A stretch of DNA of 64,000 bases from Deltaproteobacteria bacterium. GTDB taxonomy: Bacteria; Desulfobacterota; DSM-4660; Desulfatiglandales; HGW-15. A program made the position numbers and the translations under genes. Location of the stretch: assembly GCA_019310525.1 (NCBI GenBank), contig JAFDEE010000001.1, positions 24,408 through 88,407 on the forward strand, given 5' to 3'. The notes below the pieces were generated by a model. That model saw nothing but the letters and a program-made list of their open reading frames with translations. It did no database searches and was not told where the DNA came from. Below, piece after piece: positions 9,328 to 18,249 of this stretch; position 1 is the stretch's first letter, and every line of letters starts with the position of its first letter.

Positions 9328-9761
9328 AAAGTCCTCCTGCGATGGGTCGGTCCCCGGGAGACCCGGTGATGGAAGTCTTCCCGGAATTAATGTTTTTTTA
9401 TCTTACCATGAAAACGGCCTCGCCCATAGAAACTGGATCATCTCCGGGAAAAGTCGGCCTGAAAGTAAGGATTCACGGGTTCGATGGGTTACGGGAAAAG
9501 CCGGAGGAAAACCCGTGCGTGGCCCCTCGGCGAGGAATCTGTCATCCCATGCTCCCCCGGGCTTCGTCGGAGGTGCCGAATATCGCCAACTCTTTGACAT
9601 CTCTTGATTTATAATTCATCCCGGACCGGATCCCCCTCATATTTATGCTTGACATTTCAAGACTTTTTCCTTTAGATACCAAGCCAGCTACAACATAGCC
9701 GCACCACCGTACCCCTGAACCGTAAGCGGCGTTGTCTGAACACCTAGATGGAGGTCATTTT
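9328..9761. other. 434-bp divergent intergenic region
   Basis: Separates the COG2509 gene (minus) from the GlcD/GlcF-type fusion (plus). It contains a likely sigma-70 promoter for the latter (9649-9678); no gene is recognised. Confidence 0.4.
9649..9678 (+). promoter_or_regulatory. Putative sigma-70 promoter for the FAD/Fe-S oxidoreductase
   Basis: A perfect -35 TTGACA at 9649-9654 and a -10-like TAGATA at 9673-9678, with an 18-base spacer, lie about 85 bases before the chosen start codon. Confidence 0.5.
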
Positions 9762-12356
9762 ATGGATATTTACGATGAAATCAGACAAATTGTCGGGTCT
9801 GAAAACGTATTTACGGGCCCGGTGGAATGTATTCCCTACTCGAGGGACCTTTCCGTTCATGAGGGGATCCCTGATGCCGTCGTGTTCGCATACACCACGG
9901 AACAAATCTCCGCTATCCTGAAACTGGCCAACAAGGAAAAGGTCCCGGTAACGGTCCAGGGGTCCGGCACGGCGACCACAGGTGCCTCCCTTCCCGTTTA
10001 CGGGGGCATCCTCTTGGATGTGCACAAGATGAACAAGATCCTGGAAGTGGACACCCAGAACTTCTTCGCCAGGGTGGAGCCCGGTGTCATCTGCATGGAC
10101 CTGAACAGGCGCCTGGCCCAGGATAACCTCATGTTCCCCCCCAACCCCGGTAGTGAAATGATCGCCACCATCGGCGGGATGATGTCCACCAACGCCAGCG
10201 GCCACAAGGCCGTCAAGTACGGAACGGCCCGGGACTACGTGAAGGCCCTGAAGGTGGTCCTGGCCGACGGGACCGTCATTAATACCGGGTTCAAGACGCC
10301 GAAGGCATCCTTTGGCTACGACCTGAACCACGTTTTTTGCAGTGCCGAGGGGACCCTGGGGGTCATCACAGAGATCACCGTCAAGATTCAACCCAAGCCC
10401 GAATACAATGCCCTGGCACTGGCCGTCTTCGAGGATCTTTTCTCGGCAGGGAGCGCGGTGAGCGAAATCATCGGCTCGGGTATCCAGCTCGCGGCCTGCG
10501 AAATCATGGATAAATACAGCCTCAAGGTCGTCGAGAATGTGATCGAGCGGGATATCAGCGGGATCGAGGCCATGCTGATCATCGAGGCGGACGGGGCCAA
10601 GGAAGTGGTCGTCCGGGACATGAACAAGATGGAGGAAATCTGCAAAAAACACAAGGTGAAGGATTTCACCTGGAGCGACGACCCGGCCAAAGCGGGCGAA
10701 ATCATGGAAGCCCGGGGGAAGCTGGTGCCCACCCTTTCCAGGATCAAGCCGGGGAACAGGCTCGTGGCCATCTCCGAGGACCTCGGCATCCCGCCCTCCA
10801 GGATCCCTGAGGTGATTAAGAAGGCCCAGGAGATCTCCGACAAATACGACCTGCTCATCACCACTTTCGGCCATATCGGAGATGGTAATGTCCATACCAC
10901 CTTTGTAACGGATATGAGGAGCAAGGAGCAGTGGGACAGACTGAAACCGGCCGCCGACGAACTGGCCGACATCGCCATCGAGATGGGAGGCGTGGTGACG
11001 GCCGAGCATGGTACCGGGTTGGCCCGGGCTCCTTACATCGAAAAACAACTGGGTCCGGCCCTCGAGGTCATGCGGTCCATCAAGCAGGCCCTGGATCCCA
11101 ACAACATTCTCAACCCGGGAAAATTCGGCCTGGAGAGGAAAAAATATGATATCTATGACTATTTCGCTTTCAAGACTTTCCTCGAACACCCCGAAGGCCT
11201 CAATTCCCTTGGAGAGAATATAGACAACGAGATCCTGGCCTGTATCGCCTGCGGGTTCTGCCGCCTCGGATGCCCCACCTTCAGCGTGACCCAGAGGGAA
11301 TCCAGGAACGCCCGCGGAAGGAACGTCCTGGCCTTCAACTTCCTCAACGGAACCATCGAACCTTCCAAGGAGCTTGCCGAAGCCCTTTACAGCTGCACCA
11401 CCTGCCAGGCCTGCACCTATTTCTGTCCGGCCCAGGTAAAGGTGGACGAAATCGTGGAAGCCATGCGGAAAAGGCTTTACAAGGCAGGGTTCACTCCTGC
11501 GGAAACCCTGGCTGTAAGGGAAAATATCCTGGTAAACGGCAATGTATATGCCAGCCCCCAGGAGGAACGAATCGAAATATATCCCAAAGAACTCAAGGAA
11601 AAAGCGGAACGGGGCGAACTCAAACCCCAAGCAGAAACCCTTCTCTTCATGGGTTGTGTGCCCAGTTACCTCGACATGAAAATGGTCCCGAGCTTCATCA
11701 AGATCCTTGACGCCGCGGGGGTTGATTACACTACGCTGGCCAAGGACGAGGTCTGTTGCGGATTTCCGCTGTTCCTGATGGGAAGTGACGAATTTGAAGA
11801 GCACGCCAAGAAAATGATCGAGAAGATCCGGGCCACGGGGGCCGGGGAACTGATCACCCCCTGTGCCGGGTGTTACAAGACCTTCAAGAAGCTCTACCCG
11901 GAATACGGCGACCTTGGACTCGAGGTATACCACTCAGTGACTTACTTTGAGAAACTGGTCGCAGAAGGCAAAATCAAATTCAAGGGGGATCTGGGCAAGA
12001 AAGTCACTTACCATGATCCCTGCGACCTGGGCCGGAGTTTCAAGATCTTCGAAGAGCCGAGAAACATTCTTAAAGCTATTCCCGGACTCGAGTACGTTGA
12101 GATGGCCAGAAACCGGCTCCAGGCCCGTTGTTGCGGAGGGGGCGGGGGTGTTTCCGCCATTTCTCCGGAACTCTCCGTCCAGATGGCTGAAGAACGGGTC
12201 CGGGACGCCCTGGCTGTAGGCGCTGAAATCATCGTCTCGGGCTGCGCCGCTTGCAAGGACAACCTGAGAAAGGGCGCCAAGGCCATCCCCAAACAGGAGA
12301 GGGGCAAGATCAAGGTCATGGATATTACGGAAATCCTGGCATCAAACATGGAATAG
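9762..12356 (+). CDS. GlcD/GlcF-type fused FAD-binding and Fe-S oxidoreductase (D-lactate/glycolate/2-hydroxyacid dehydrogenase-like)
   Basis: A fusion of about 864 residues joining two proteins that are often separate. Residues about 40-180 form an FAD_binding_4 (PCMH) domain (VPVTVQGSGTATTGA). About 215-455 form the FAD-oxidase C domain, with HIGDGNVHTTF and AEHGTGLARAPY. About 500-600 hold two 4Fe-4S motifs (CIACGFCRLGCPTF and CTTCQACTYFCPAQ). The C-terminal third carries two CCG domains (CCGFPLFLMGS and CCGGGGG), typical of GlcF, LldE and HdrD. The start at 9762 is preferred because AGATGGAGG lies at good spacing; an ATG 30 bases upstream has no such signal. It likely oxidises a 2-hydroxy acid and passes electrons through Fe-S clusters to a membrane or soluble acceptor. 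The substrate cannot be read from sequence. Confidence 0.88.
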   Translation: MDIYDEIRQIVGSENVFTGPVECIPYSRDLSVHEGIPDAVVFAYTTEQISAILKLANKEKVPVTVQGSGTATTGASLPVYGGILLDVHKMNKILEVDTQNFFARVEPGVICMDLNRRLAQDNLMFPPNPGSEMIATIGGMMSTNASGHKAVKYGTARDYVKALKVVLADGTVINTGFKTPKASFGYDLNHVFCSAEGTLGVITEITVKIQPKPEYNALALAVFEDLFSAGSAVSEIIGSGIQLAACEIMDKYSLKVVENVIERDISGIEAMLIIEADGAKEVVVRDMNKMEEICKKHKVKDFTWSDDPAKAGEIMEARGKLVPTLSRIKPGNRLVAISEDLGIPPSRIPEVIKKAQEISDKYDLLITTFGHIGDGNVHTTFVTDMRSKEQWDRLKPAADELADIAIEMGGVVTAEHGTGLARAPYIEKQLGPALEVMRSIKQALDPNNILNPGKFGLERKKYDIYDYFAFKTFLEHPEGLNSLGENIDNEILACIACGFCRLGCPTFSVTQRESRNARGRNVLAFNFLNGTIEPSKELAEALYSCTTCQACTYFCPAQVKVDEIVEAMRKRLYKAGFTPAETLAVRENILVNGNVYASPQEERIEIYPKELKEKAERGELKPQAETLLFMGCVPSYLDMKMVPSFIKILDAAGVDYTTLAKDEVCCGFPLFLMGSDEFEEHAKKMIEKIRATGAGELITPCAGCYKTFKKLYPEYGDLGLEVYHSVTYFEKLVAEGKIKFKGDLGKKVTYHDPCDLGRSFKIFEEPRNILKAIPGLEYVEMARNRLQARCCGGGGGVSAISPELSVQMAEERVRDALAVGAEIIVSGCAACKDNLRKGAKAIPKQERGKIKVMDITEILASNME

Positions 12357-12725
12357 ACCATGGGCCTGGATCCATTCAGGGATCGGGCCTGAACATTTCT
12401 GCTCCCGCTGCTCGTTCCTGCGCCGGAGGAATGCGGGAGAGGAAAATGCGGGCGAATGAGATGAGACCTTTGAAAAACGTTCAATTTTGTTCAAGGTCAA
12501 GGAAGGCGAAAATTTTAACCACAGGAATACATTGAAGTATTTCGAGGATTAAAATTTGTCCGCGTTACGCTTGGACTCCCCACCCTTCGGGCGGGTCCCC
12601 GGTTTGAGCCTGACGCCGAGATTGGGCAAAAGGAAGCGTTTTTCAAAGGTCTCGAGATAAGAAAAGCCTTGTGTGCCGATCCCTTTGCTAACCTTTAGAA
12701 TCAAAAAACAGCGGGAGGTTCAAAA
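12357..12725. other. 369-bp intergenic region holding a palindromic repeat
   Basis: Most of the gap is the family A repeat at 12463-12653. The remainder shows no gene; a ribosome-binding site (GCGGGAGG) precedes the acyl-CoA ligase. Confidence 0.5.
12463..12653. repeat. Palindromic repeat family A, copy with extra internal segment
   Basis: Begins GAGACCTTTGAAAAACG and ends with its exact reverse complement CGTTTTTCAAAGGTCTC. Relative to the 143-bp copy at 56011 it has about 48 extra bases between ATTAAAATTT and GAGCCTGACGCC, including a CACCCTTCGGGCGGG hairpin. Confidence 0.85.
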
Positions 12726-14312
12726 ATGACACAGAGAAGCAGATGGATGCACGCCGGAACGGTCCTGAAGATGAACGCCTATAATTATCCTGACAAACTT
12801 GGGTGGCAGGACAAGAGCAAGGAGTTCACCTTCAAGGAATGGAATGACAGGGCCTGCCGCCTCGCCAATGGGCTCAGCAGGCTGGGCTGCGGGTATAAAG
12901 ACACCTTCGCCTGCATTGCTTACAACCGGGGCGAATGGATGGACGTTTACGCCGGGTGCGCCAAAGGGGGCCAGATCGTCGTTCCCATCCTGTTCAGGTT
13001 GACTCCCGAAAACATCCAATACATCGTGAACCACGCGGAGTGCAAGGTTTTCATCGTGGAAGAACCCTTCGTGGAGATGATCAACGGTATCAAGGACAAG
13101 CTTCCCGTCCCGAAGGACGCTTATGTTTACATGGGCGACGGACCGGTTCCCGAGGGGTATATCGGTTACGAAGACTGGCTGGCCGCCTCTTCCAACGAGG
13201 AGCCGGACTACATGGTATACGGAGACGACTTCTGGACCATCATGTATACCTCGGGGACCACGGGAAGACCGAAAGGGGTCATGAAAACCCATGAAAGCTA
13301 CCATGCCCAGTATCTTCTCAACAACATCAACATGGGCGTGCGTCCCACGGATAAGGTGATGCTGGTCATGCCCATGAGCCACGTGAATTCAATCTTCTAT
13401 TCCTTCCCTTACACCCTCGTCACCGCTCCCGTTTTCATATATAACATGGTCAGCTTCGACCCCGAGGACCTCCTGAAGACCATCGCCGAATACAAAATCA
13501 CCTTTACTTCCCTGGTGCCCACCCATTACGTGATGATGCTGGCACTTCCCGATGAGGTGAAAAACAAGTACGATGTCTCATCCATCCGCCAGCTCCTGAT
13601 ATCTTCCGCTCCCGCCCGTAAAGACCTCAAGCTGGCCATTATGGATTATTTCAAAAACGCTGAACTGTGGGAGGCATACGGCAGTACGGAAGGCGGGCTG
13701 GTGACCCTGCTCAGGCCGGAAGACCAGTTCAAGAAGCTGGGATCCATAGGAAAGGAGATCTTCGGTACAGACCGGATCAAGGTCCTTGATGAAAACAAGA
13801 AGGAAGTTCCCGACGGAGAAGTGGGAGAACTCTTCTACCGCACCCCCATGCTCTTCACCGAATATCTCAAGGAACCCGAAAAGACCAAGGAGGCCTTTTT
13901 CGGTGAATGGTCCTCGGCCGGTGACATGGTGAAAAGGGATGAAGACGGATACTATACCCTGGTGGACCGTAAAGCCAATATGATTATCACCGGTGGAGAG
14001 AACGTCTATCCCTCCGAGGTGGAGGAATGCGTGGCTTCCCATGAAGCCGTCAAGGATGTGGCCATCATAGGGGTGCCGGATCCGAAATGGGGCGAAGCCA
14101 TCAAGGCCGTCGTGGTCCTCCACGATGGATATGAAGCCAGCGATGAACTGGCAAAGGACATCATGAACTACACCAAGGGGAAACTGGCGGGTTTCAAGCG
14201 TCCGAAATCCGTCGACTTCATCAAGGACGAAGAAATGCCTAGGACTGCCACAGGAAAGATCCTCCACCGGATCCTGAGGGAACGATACGGCACCTGGGCC
14301 GAGGAAGCCTAA
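12726..14312 (+). CDS. AMP-forming acyl-CoA synthetase (ANL superfamily)
   Basis: Activates a carboxylic acid to its acyl-CoA via an acyl-adenylate. The 528 residues show the P-loop signature MYTSGTTGRPKGVMKTH, the A5 motif AYGSTEGG, the A7/A8 region SAGDMVKRDEDGYYTLVDR with RKANMIITGGENVYPSEVEE, and the A10 motif PRTATGKILHR containing the catalytic Lys. GCGGGAGG supplies the ribosome-binding site. It is followed by a thiolase and the Liv-type importer in the same orientation, suggesting catabolism of an imported acid. The chain length or aromatic nature of the substrate cannot be assigned by eye. Confidence 0.9.
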   Translation: MTQRSRWMHAGTVLKMNAYNYPDKLGWQDKSKEFTFKEWNDRACRLANGLSRLGCGYKDTFACIAYNRGEWMDVYAGCAKGGQIVVPILFRLTPENIQYIVNHAECKVFIVEEPFVEMINGIKDKLPVPKDAYVYMGDGPVPEGYIGYEDWLAASSNEEPDYMVYGDDFWTIMYTSGTTGRPKGVMKTHESYHAQYLLNNINMGVRPTDKVMLVMPMSHVNSIFYSFPYTLVTAPVFIYNMVSFDPEDLLKTIAEYKITFTSLVPTHYVMMLALPDEVKNKYDVSSIRQLLISSAPARKDLKLAIMDYFKNAELWEAYGSTEGGLVTLLRPEDQFKKLGSIGKEIFGTDRIKVLDENKKEVPDGEVGELFYRTPMLFTEYLKEPEKTKEAFFGEWSSAGDMVKRDEDGYYTLVDRKANMIITGGENVYPSEVEECVASHEAVKDVAIIGVPDPKWGEAIKAVVVLHDGYEASDELAKDIMNYTKGKLAGFKRPKSVDFIKDEEMPRTATGKILHRILRERYGTWAEEA

Positions 14313-14668
14313 ATTGCACCAGACCCGCCGCCTTTTTGGAGGCAGGCGGCGGGAACTTATAAGGGTCATTCCGTCACAGAATTCAGCCCATGCGCCTTGT
14401 AATGAAAGGGGGGGTTGCAGGAGAGATATTAGTTGAAAGGAGGTCCCGTTACTGTTACCCTAGAAAACCCTAGCCGCCTGTTGGGTTTCGCCTTGGCGGC
14501 GGGATTCCCTTCCTGAATTTTAGTGAGAGGTTTTTTTGAGCCTCCCTGAGTAGATGGAAAATGGTCCTTTTAAACCGGAGGCCAGTTTATCACCAACAAT
14601 CGCGTTTACGGACGGGCTAGCAGCCAAGATACATTCCTGATTCCGCTCAATAAAAGGAGGAGCAAGAC
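14313..14668. other. 356-bp intergenic region with hairpins
   Basis: Holds the GC-rich hairpin at 14324-14353, a second 6-bp stem (GCCGCC...GGCGGC) at 14473-14500, and a strong AAAAGGAGGAGCAAGAC ribosome-binding site before the thiolase. No gene is recognised. Confidence 0.4.
14324..14353 (+). terminator. GC-rich hairpin just after the acyl-CoA ligase
   Basis: Perfect 9-bp stem CCCGCCGCC / GGCGGCGGG with a 12-base loop, 11 bases after the stop codon. There is no U-tract, so it may be a weak terminator or an mRNA-stabilising hairpin. Confidence 0.4.
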
Positions 14669-15874
14669 ATGTTCACCAAGGCTTTCATCCCATTCAGGGG
14701 TTACTATTCGAGTCCTTTTTGCCGCTGGCAAGGCACCCTGCAAAATGAAAACTCCATCGTTCTGGGCGCCAAGACTGCAAATCGGTGGCTTAAATCCAAG
14801 GGAATCCCTTTCAATATCTTAAACACCATGTATTACGGCACTACAATCGCCCAACCATGCATGTTTTACAGCCACAACTGGGCCGCGGCCATGATGGTGG
14901 ACAATGAACTCCCATTGCCGGGCACGATGGTCAACCAGGCCTGCACTACCTCTACCGTCTGCCTGAATCTGGTGGCCTCCAATATTGAATGCGGCCTTTA
15001 CAAGACCGGTTTCGCCTTGATGTCAGACCGTGCCTCCAACGGCCCCCATACGATATGGCCGAACCCCATGGGCCCGGGAGGAGAGGTAATCAGCGAAAAC
15101 TGGATGATGGACAACTTCAACAGGGATCCCAACGTCGGCCTCAAAATGGTTCAGACCGCGGAAAACGTGGCGAAACTTATCGGTGCCACCAAGGAGCAGG
15201 CGGACGAAGTCACATTGAGGAGATACGAGCAGTACCAGGATGCCCTGGCGGATGACCGGGCCTTTCAGAAGCGTTACATGTTCCCTGTAGAGGCGAGAAT
15301 CTCTAAAAAGAAGACCGTGCTCGTCGAGGCCGACGAGGGTGTCACTCCGACCACAAAGGAAGGTCTTGCGAAATTGAAACCCGTGGAGCCAGAAGGAATC
15401 CATAGTTTTGGAAGCCAGACCCACCCCGCCGACGGTAACTGCGGTTTCATCGTGACTCAGAGGGAAATAGCCAAGGAACTCAGCGCCGATCCAAACGTGG
15501 AGATTCAGATCATTTCATACGGTTTTTCCCGCGTTGGGAAGGGCCTCATGGCCTCAGCCCCGGTGCCTGCCGCCGAGATGGCCTTGAAGGACGCCGGGCT
15601 CAAGGTATCGGATCTCAAGGCCATCAAGACCCACAATCCTTTCGCCGTAAACGATATTTACATGTCCACGAAGATGGGATTCGACGTGATGTGGATGAAC
15701 AATTACGGGAGTTCCCTCATCTATGGGCACCCCCAGGGTCCTACGGCGGGAAGAAACATCTGTGAACTCCTTGAAGAGCTGACGATCCTTGGCGGAGGGT
15801 ATGGCCTTTGGGCGGGTTGCGCCGCCGGCGATACCGGAGGGGCCATGGTTTTCAAAGTCGACGTGAAGGCATAA
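14669..15874 (+). CDS. Thiolase-family acyl-CoA acyltransferase
   Basis: A 401-residue thiolase fold. The acylated Cys lies in NQACTTSTVCLNLVAS, the His motif is THNPFAVND, and the C-terminal catalytic block is GHPQGPTAGR followed by GCAAGDTGGA, matching the nucleophilic Cys, His and second Cys of biosynthetic/degradative thiolases. AAAGGAGGAGCAAGAC gives a strong start. It probably performs thiolytic cleavage or condensation in the acyl-CoA pathway served by the ligase upstream and the importer downstream. The sequence is somewhat unlike the classical acetoacetyl-CoA thiolase, so specificity is open. Confidence 0.86.
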   Translation: MFTKAFIPFRGYYSSPFCRWQGTLQNENSIVLGAKTANRWLKSKGIPFNILNTMYYGTTIAQPCMFYSHNWAAAMMVDNELPLPGTMVNQACTTSTVCLNLVASNIECGLYKTGFALMSDRASNGPHTIWPNPMGPGGEVISENWMMDNFNRDPNVGLKMVQTAENVAKLIGATKEQADEVTLRRYEQYQDALADDRAFQKRYMFPVEARISKKKTVLVEADEGVTPTTKEGLAKLKPVEPEGIHSFGSQTHPADGNCGFIVTQREIAKELSADPNVEIQIISYGFSRVGKGLMASAPVPAAEMALKDAGLKVSDLKAIKTHNPFAVNDIYMSTKMGFDVMWMNNYGSSLIYGHPQGPTAGRNICELLEELTILGGGYGLWAGCAAGDTGGAMVFKVDVKA

Positions 15875-16197
15875 TTCGAGGGATCAGTCGTTTCCCATAT
15901 ACTCCCTCTTGACAACCGAGGATCAAATCCTTTAAGACTAAAGGCCAGACGATGATTTGTAAATTTAATCTGAAGAAAGGCGGGTGATAACGTTTTCGGC
16001 GGACGATACTGAAAGATTCTAATGAAAAACCATGAAAGGGACGGCCCAGTAAAGAGGTGCAGGGCATAAGCTGGTAGAGGAATCTTCCGTTAATACCGGG
16101 AGGAAAACTCGAAGGCAAGAAGCACCGTGGCACCTTCTGCGGCCCCGTCAAAGGAGAGGCGAGAGAACATAACCGTTTGACCAAGGAGGAAACGATT
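15875..16197. promoter_or_regulatory. 323-bp leader upstream of the ABC importer operon
   Basis: No gene is seen. TTGACA at 15909 and TAAGAC at 15933 (18-base spacer) could be a promoter for the transporter operon. AAGGAGG at 16182-16188 is the ribosome-binding site of the binding-protein gene. Confidence 0.35.
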
Positions 16198-17403
16198 ATG
16201 CGCAAGGCATTGCTTACGGTAGTAGTCTCCGCGGCAGTGGCGGGATTGATTGGTTTGGGCACCCCGGCGGTCCAGGCAAAGGACATCAAGGTCGGTGCCA
16301 TTATCAACTTGACGGGACCTGCTTCCACCTGGGGCCAATTTCATGCGAAAGGGCATCAGGACTACTTCCGCTACGTCAATGAAGTCAAGGGGGGAGTCGC
16401 TGGACACAAAATCAAACTCACCATTGTTGACCACGCCTACAAAGTCCCTGAAGCCATCAAATACGTCAAGAAGTTCTGCACGCAAGACAAGATGGACATG
16501 ATCGCCACCTGGGACGCCGGGTCCGGGATCATGGCCAAACCCATCATTCAAAAATACAAGACCCCGAATATCAACTATTCCACCTACCAGGGGATCCTGA
16601 AACCCCCTGTCGATTATGCCTACCTGCCCTTCGGGAGTTACGTGATGGATTCTTACGCGGTCTTGGAATACATCATGGCGATCCACAAGGGCAGCAGCCC
16701 GCCGAAAGTGGGGCTTCTCACTTACAATAACGCTTACGGGAAATCGATCCACAAACCCAGCCGGGAGTACGCCGAGAAGCACAACGTGAATATCGTGGCG
16801 ATCGAGGAATTCCCACCGAAGGCCCTGGACCTGAATACGGAAGTACTTCGCTTGAAGAAGGCGGGAGCGGAGTATGTCTTTGTTCAGTGTCTCCCTTCGG
16901 CGATCATTATGGCGCTTCAGGCCGCGGATCGGGTTGGATTCAAGGCCCCCTTCTTCGGGACCTGGACTTCCACCGACCCGGACTTCTTCAAGAGAGGCAA
17001 GGGGCTGATCCGGGATCGAATGTTTATGCAGTTCCCCGCAGGACTCCCCTCCGACGGGACCCCGGGCATGAAGATCTTCGACGTGCTGATGAAACGCTAC
17101 CACAACATCACCCAGTTCGACGGCTCTTACTGGGAAGGGGTCACCATCGCCATGATTATGGAGCGGGCCTTCCAGAAAGCTTATGAAAAATTTAAAAAGA
17201 TCAACAGTGAAACCGTCAACAAGGCCCTGGAAACATTTCGCAATGAGAATTTCGGCGGGGTCGTTCCGAACATAACTTACACCTCCACGGACCACAGTGC
17301 CTCTTTCATCGCTCGTATTGTCAAGGTGAACGAGAACGGCACTTACACACCCCTTACCAATTTTTGGGAACCATCCAAAGAAAAAGTCAGGCTTCTTAAA
17401 TGA
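16198..17403 (+). CDS. Branched-chain amino acid-type ABC transporter substrate-binding protein
   Basis: Periplasmic receptor of the LivK/Peripla_BP_6 family, about 401 residues. The start at 16198 is chosen over an ATG 21 bases upstream because AAGGAGG lies 9 bases before it and it gives a clean signal peptide (MRKALLTVVVSAAVAG..AVQA, cleavage before KDIKVG). The mature protein opens with the family pattern KVGAIINLTGPAS and continues with two alternating alpha/beta lobes. Its last base pairs overlap the LivG start (ATGA). Since the operon also encodes acyl-CoA ligases, the ligand may be a carboxylic acid rather than an amino acid; this is inference. Confidence 0.9.
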   Translation: MRKALLTVVVSAAVAGLIGLGTPAVQAKDIKVGAIINLTGPASTWGQFHAKGHQDYFRYVNEVKGGVAGHKIKLTIVDHAYKVPEAIKYVKKFCTQDKMDMIATWDAGSGIMAKPIIQKYKTPNINYSTYQGILKPPVDYAYLPFGSYVMDSYAVLEYIMAIHKGSSPPKVGLLTYNNAYGKSIHKPSREYAEKHNVNIVAIEEFPPKALDLNTEVLRLKKAGAEYVFVQCLPSAIIMALQAADRVGFKAPFFGTWTSTDPDFFKRGKGLIRDRMFMQFPAGLPSDGTPGMKIFDVLMKRYHNITQFDGSYWEGVTIAMIMERAFQKAYEKFKKINSETVNKALETFRNENFGGVVPNITYTSTDHSASFIARIVKVNENGTYTPLTNFWEPSKEKVRLLK

Positions 17404-18230
17404 AGGCCTTCCGCGGAGAACCCAGCATCTTCGCTTCCAGCCAGCCCGAGGATCGGCGGGCTGAGCTGGAAGTGAAGCACCTGACCCTGAAGTTCGGTGG
17501 GATCACAGCCCTGAACCGGGTGGATTTGTCCGTGCATACGGGGGAACTGGTGGCAATCATCGGTCCTAACGGCGCCGGCAAGACCAGCTTCCTCAATTCC
17601 ATCACAGGGTATTACAAACCTCAGGAAGGACAGATCCTTTTCAATGGCAAAGACATCACGCACCTGCCACCCCACCACCTAACCGGACTCGGGATCGGCA
17701 GGACCTACCAGAATATCGAGCTTTTCCCCGGGATGACGGTGCTGGCCAACATGTTGCTTGCCAGGCATATTCACTGCCGGTACAGCGTGGGAGCAGCGGC
17801 CCTCTTTTCCAAAGGAGTCAAGGCAGAAGAGGTCCGTCACCGGAAGGTTCTTGAAGAGTTGATCGATTTTCTCGAGATGCAGCCCATCCGAAAACAACTG
17901 GTCGGCTCTCTGCCATACGGTATGAGAAAACGGGTGGAACTGGGTCGGGCCCTCGCCCTGGAACCCAAGCTCCTGATTCTCGACGAACCCTTTGCCGGGA
18001 TGACCCTTGAGGAAAAGGAGGACATGGTTCGTTTCCTCCTGGAGTTAAACGAGGCCTGGAACCAGACAATAATCCTGGTGGAACATGACATGTCCATCGT
18101 GATGAGCATCTCCAAGAGGGTCGCCGTTTTCGATTTCGGGGTGAAAATCGCCGAAGGATCTCCCGAATTTGTGCAGAACCATCCGCAGGTCATCAAAGCC
18201 TATCTTGGGGACACTTCTACCATTGATTAA
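17400..18230 (+). CDS. livG: ABC transporter ATP-binding protein, LivG type
   Basis: ATPase of the branched-chain-type importer, 276 residues. Walker A is GPNGAGKTS, the Q-loop region is YQNIELFPGMTV, the signature segment LPYGMRKRVELGRAL is a variant of LSGGQ, Walker B is LLILDEP, and the His switch is VEHDM. About 18 residues precede the usual start of the domain. The ATG overlaps the stop of the binding-protein gene. An acyl-CoA ligase follows after 19 bases. Confidence 0.92.
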   Translation: MKAFRGEPSIFASSQPEDRRAELEVKHLTLKFGGITALNRVDLSVHTGELVAIIGPNGAGKTSFLNSITGYYKPQEGQILFNGKDITHLPPHHLTGLGIGRTYQNIELFPGMTVLANMLLARHIHCRYSVGAAALFSKGVKAEEVRHRKVLEELIDFLEMQPIRKQLVGSLPYGMRKRVELGRALALEPKLLILDEPFAGMTLEEKEDMVRFLLELNEAWNQTIILVEHDMSIVMSISKRVAVFDFGVKIAEGSPEFVQNHPQVIKAYLGDTSTID

Positions 18231-18249
18231 TCTAACGGTCGGATAAAAT

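Noticed and set aside
9594..9617. Second TTGACA..TATAAT-like promoter before the FAD/Fe-S gene
   Set aside because: The spacer is only about 11-12 bases; the promoter at 9649 fits better.
9744..11933. 729-codon open frame opposite the FAD/Fe-S oxidoreductase
   Set aside because: It is the antisense shadow of a clearly conserved gene; its translation shows no domain.
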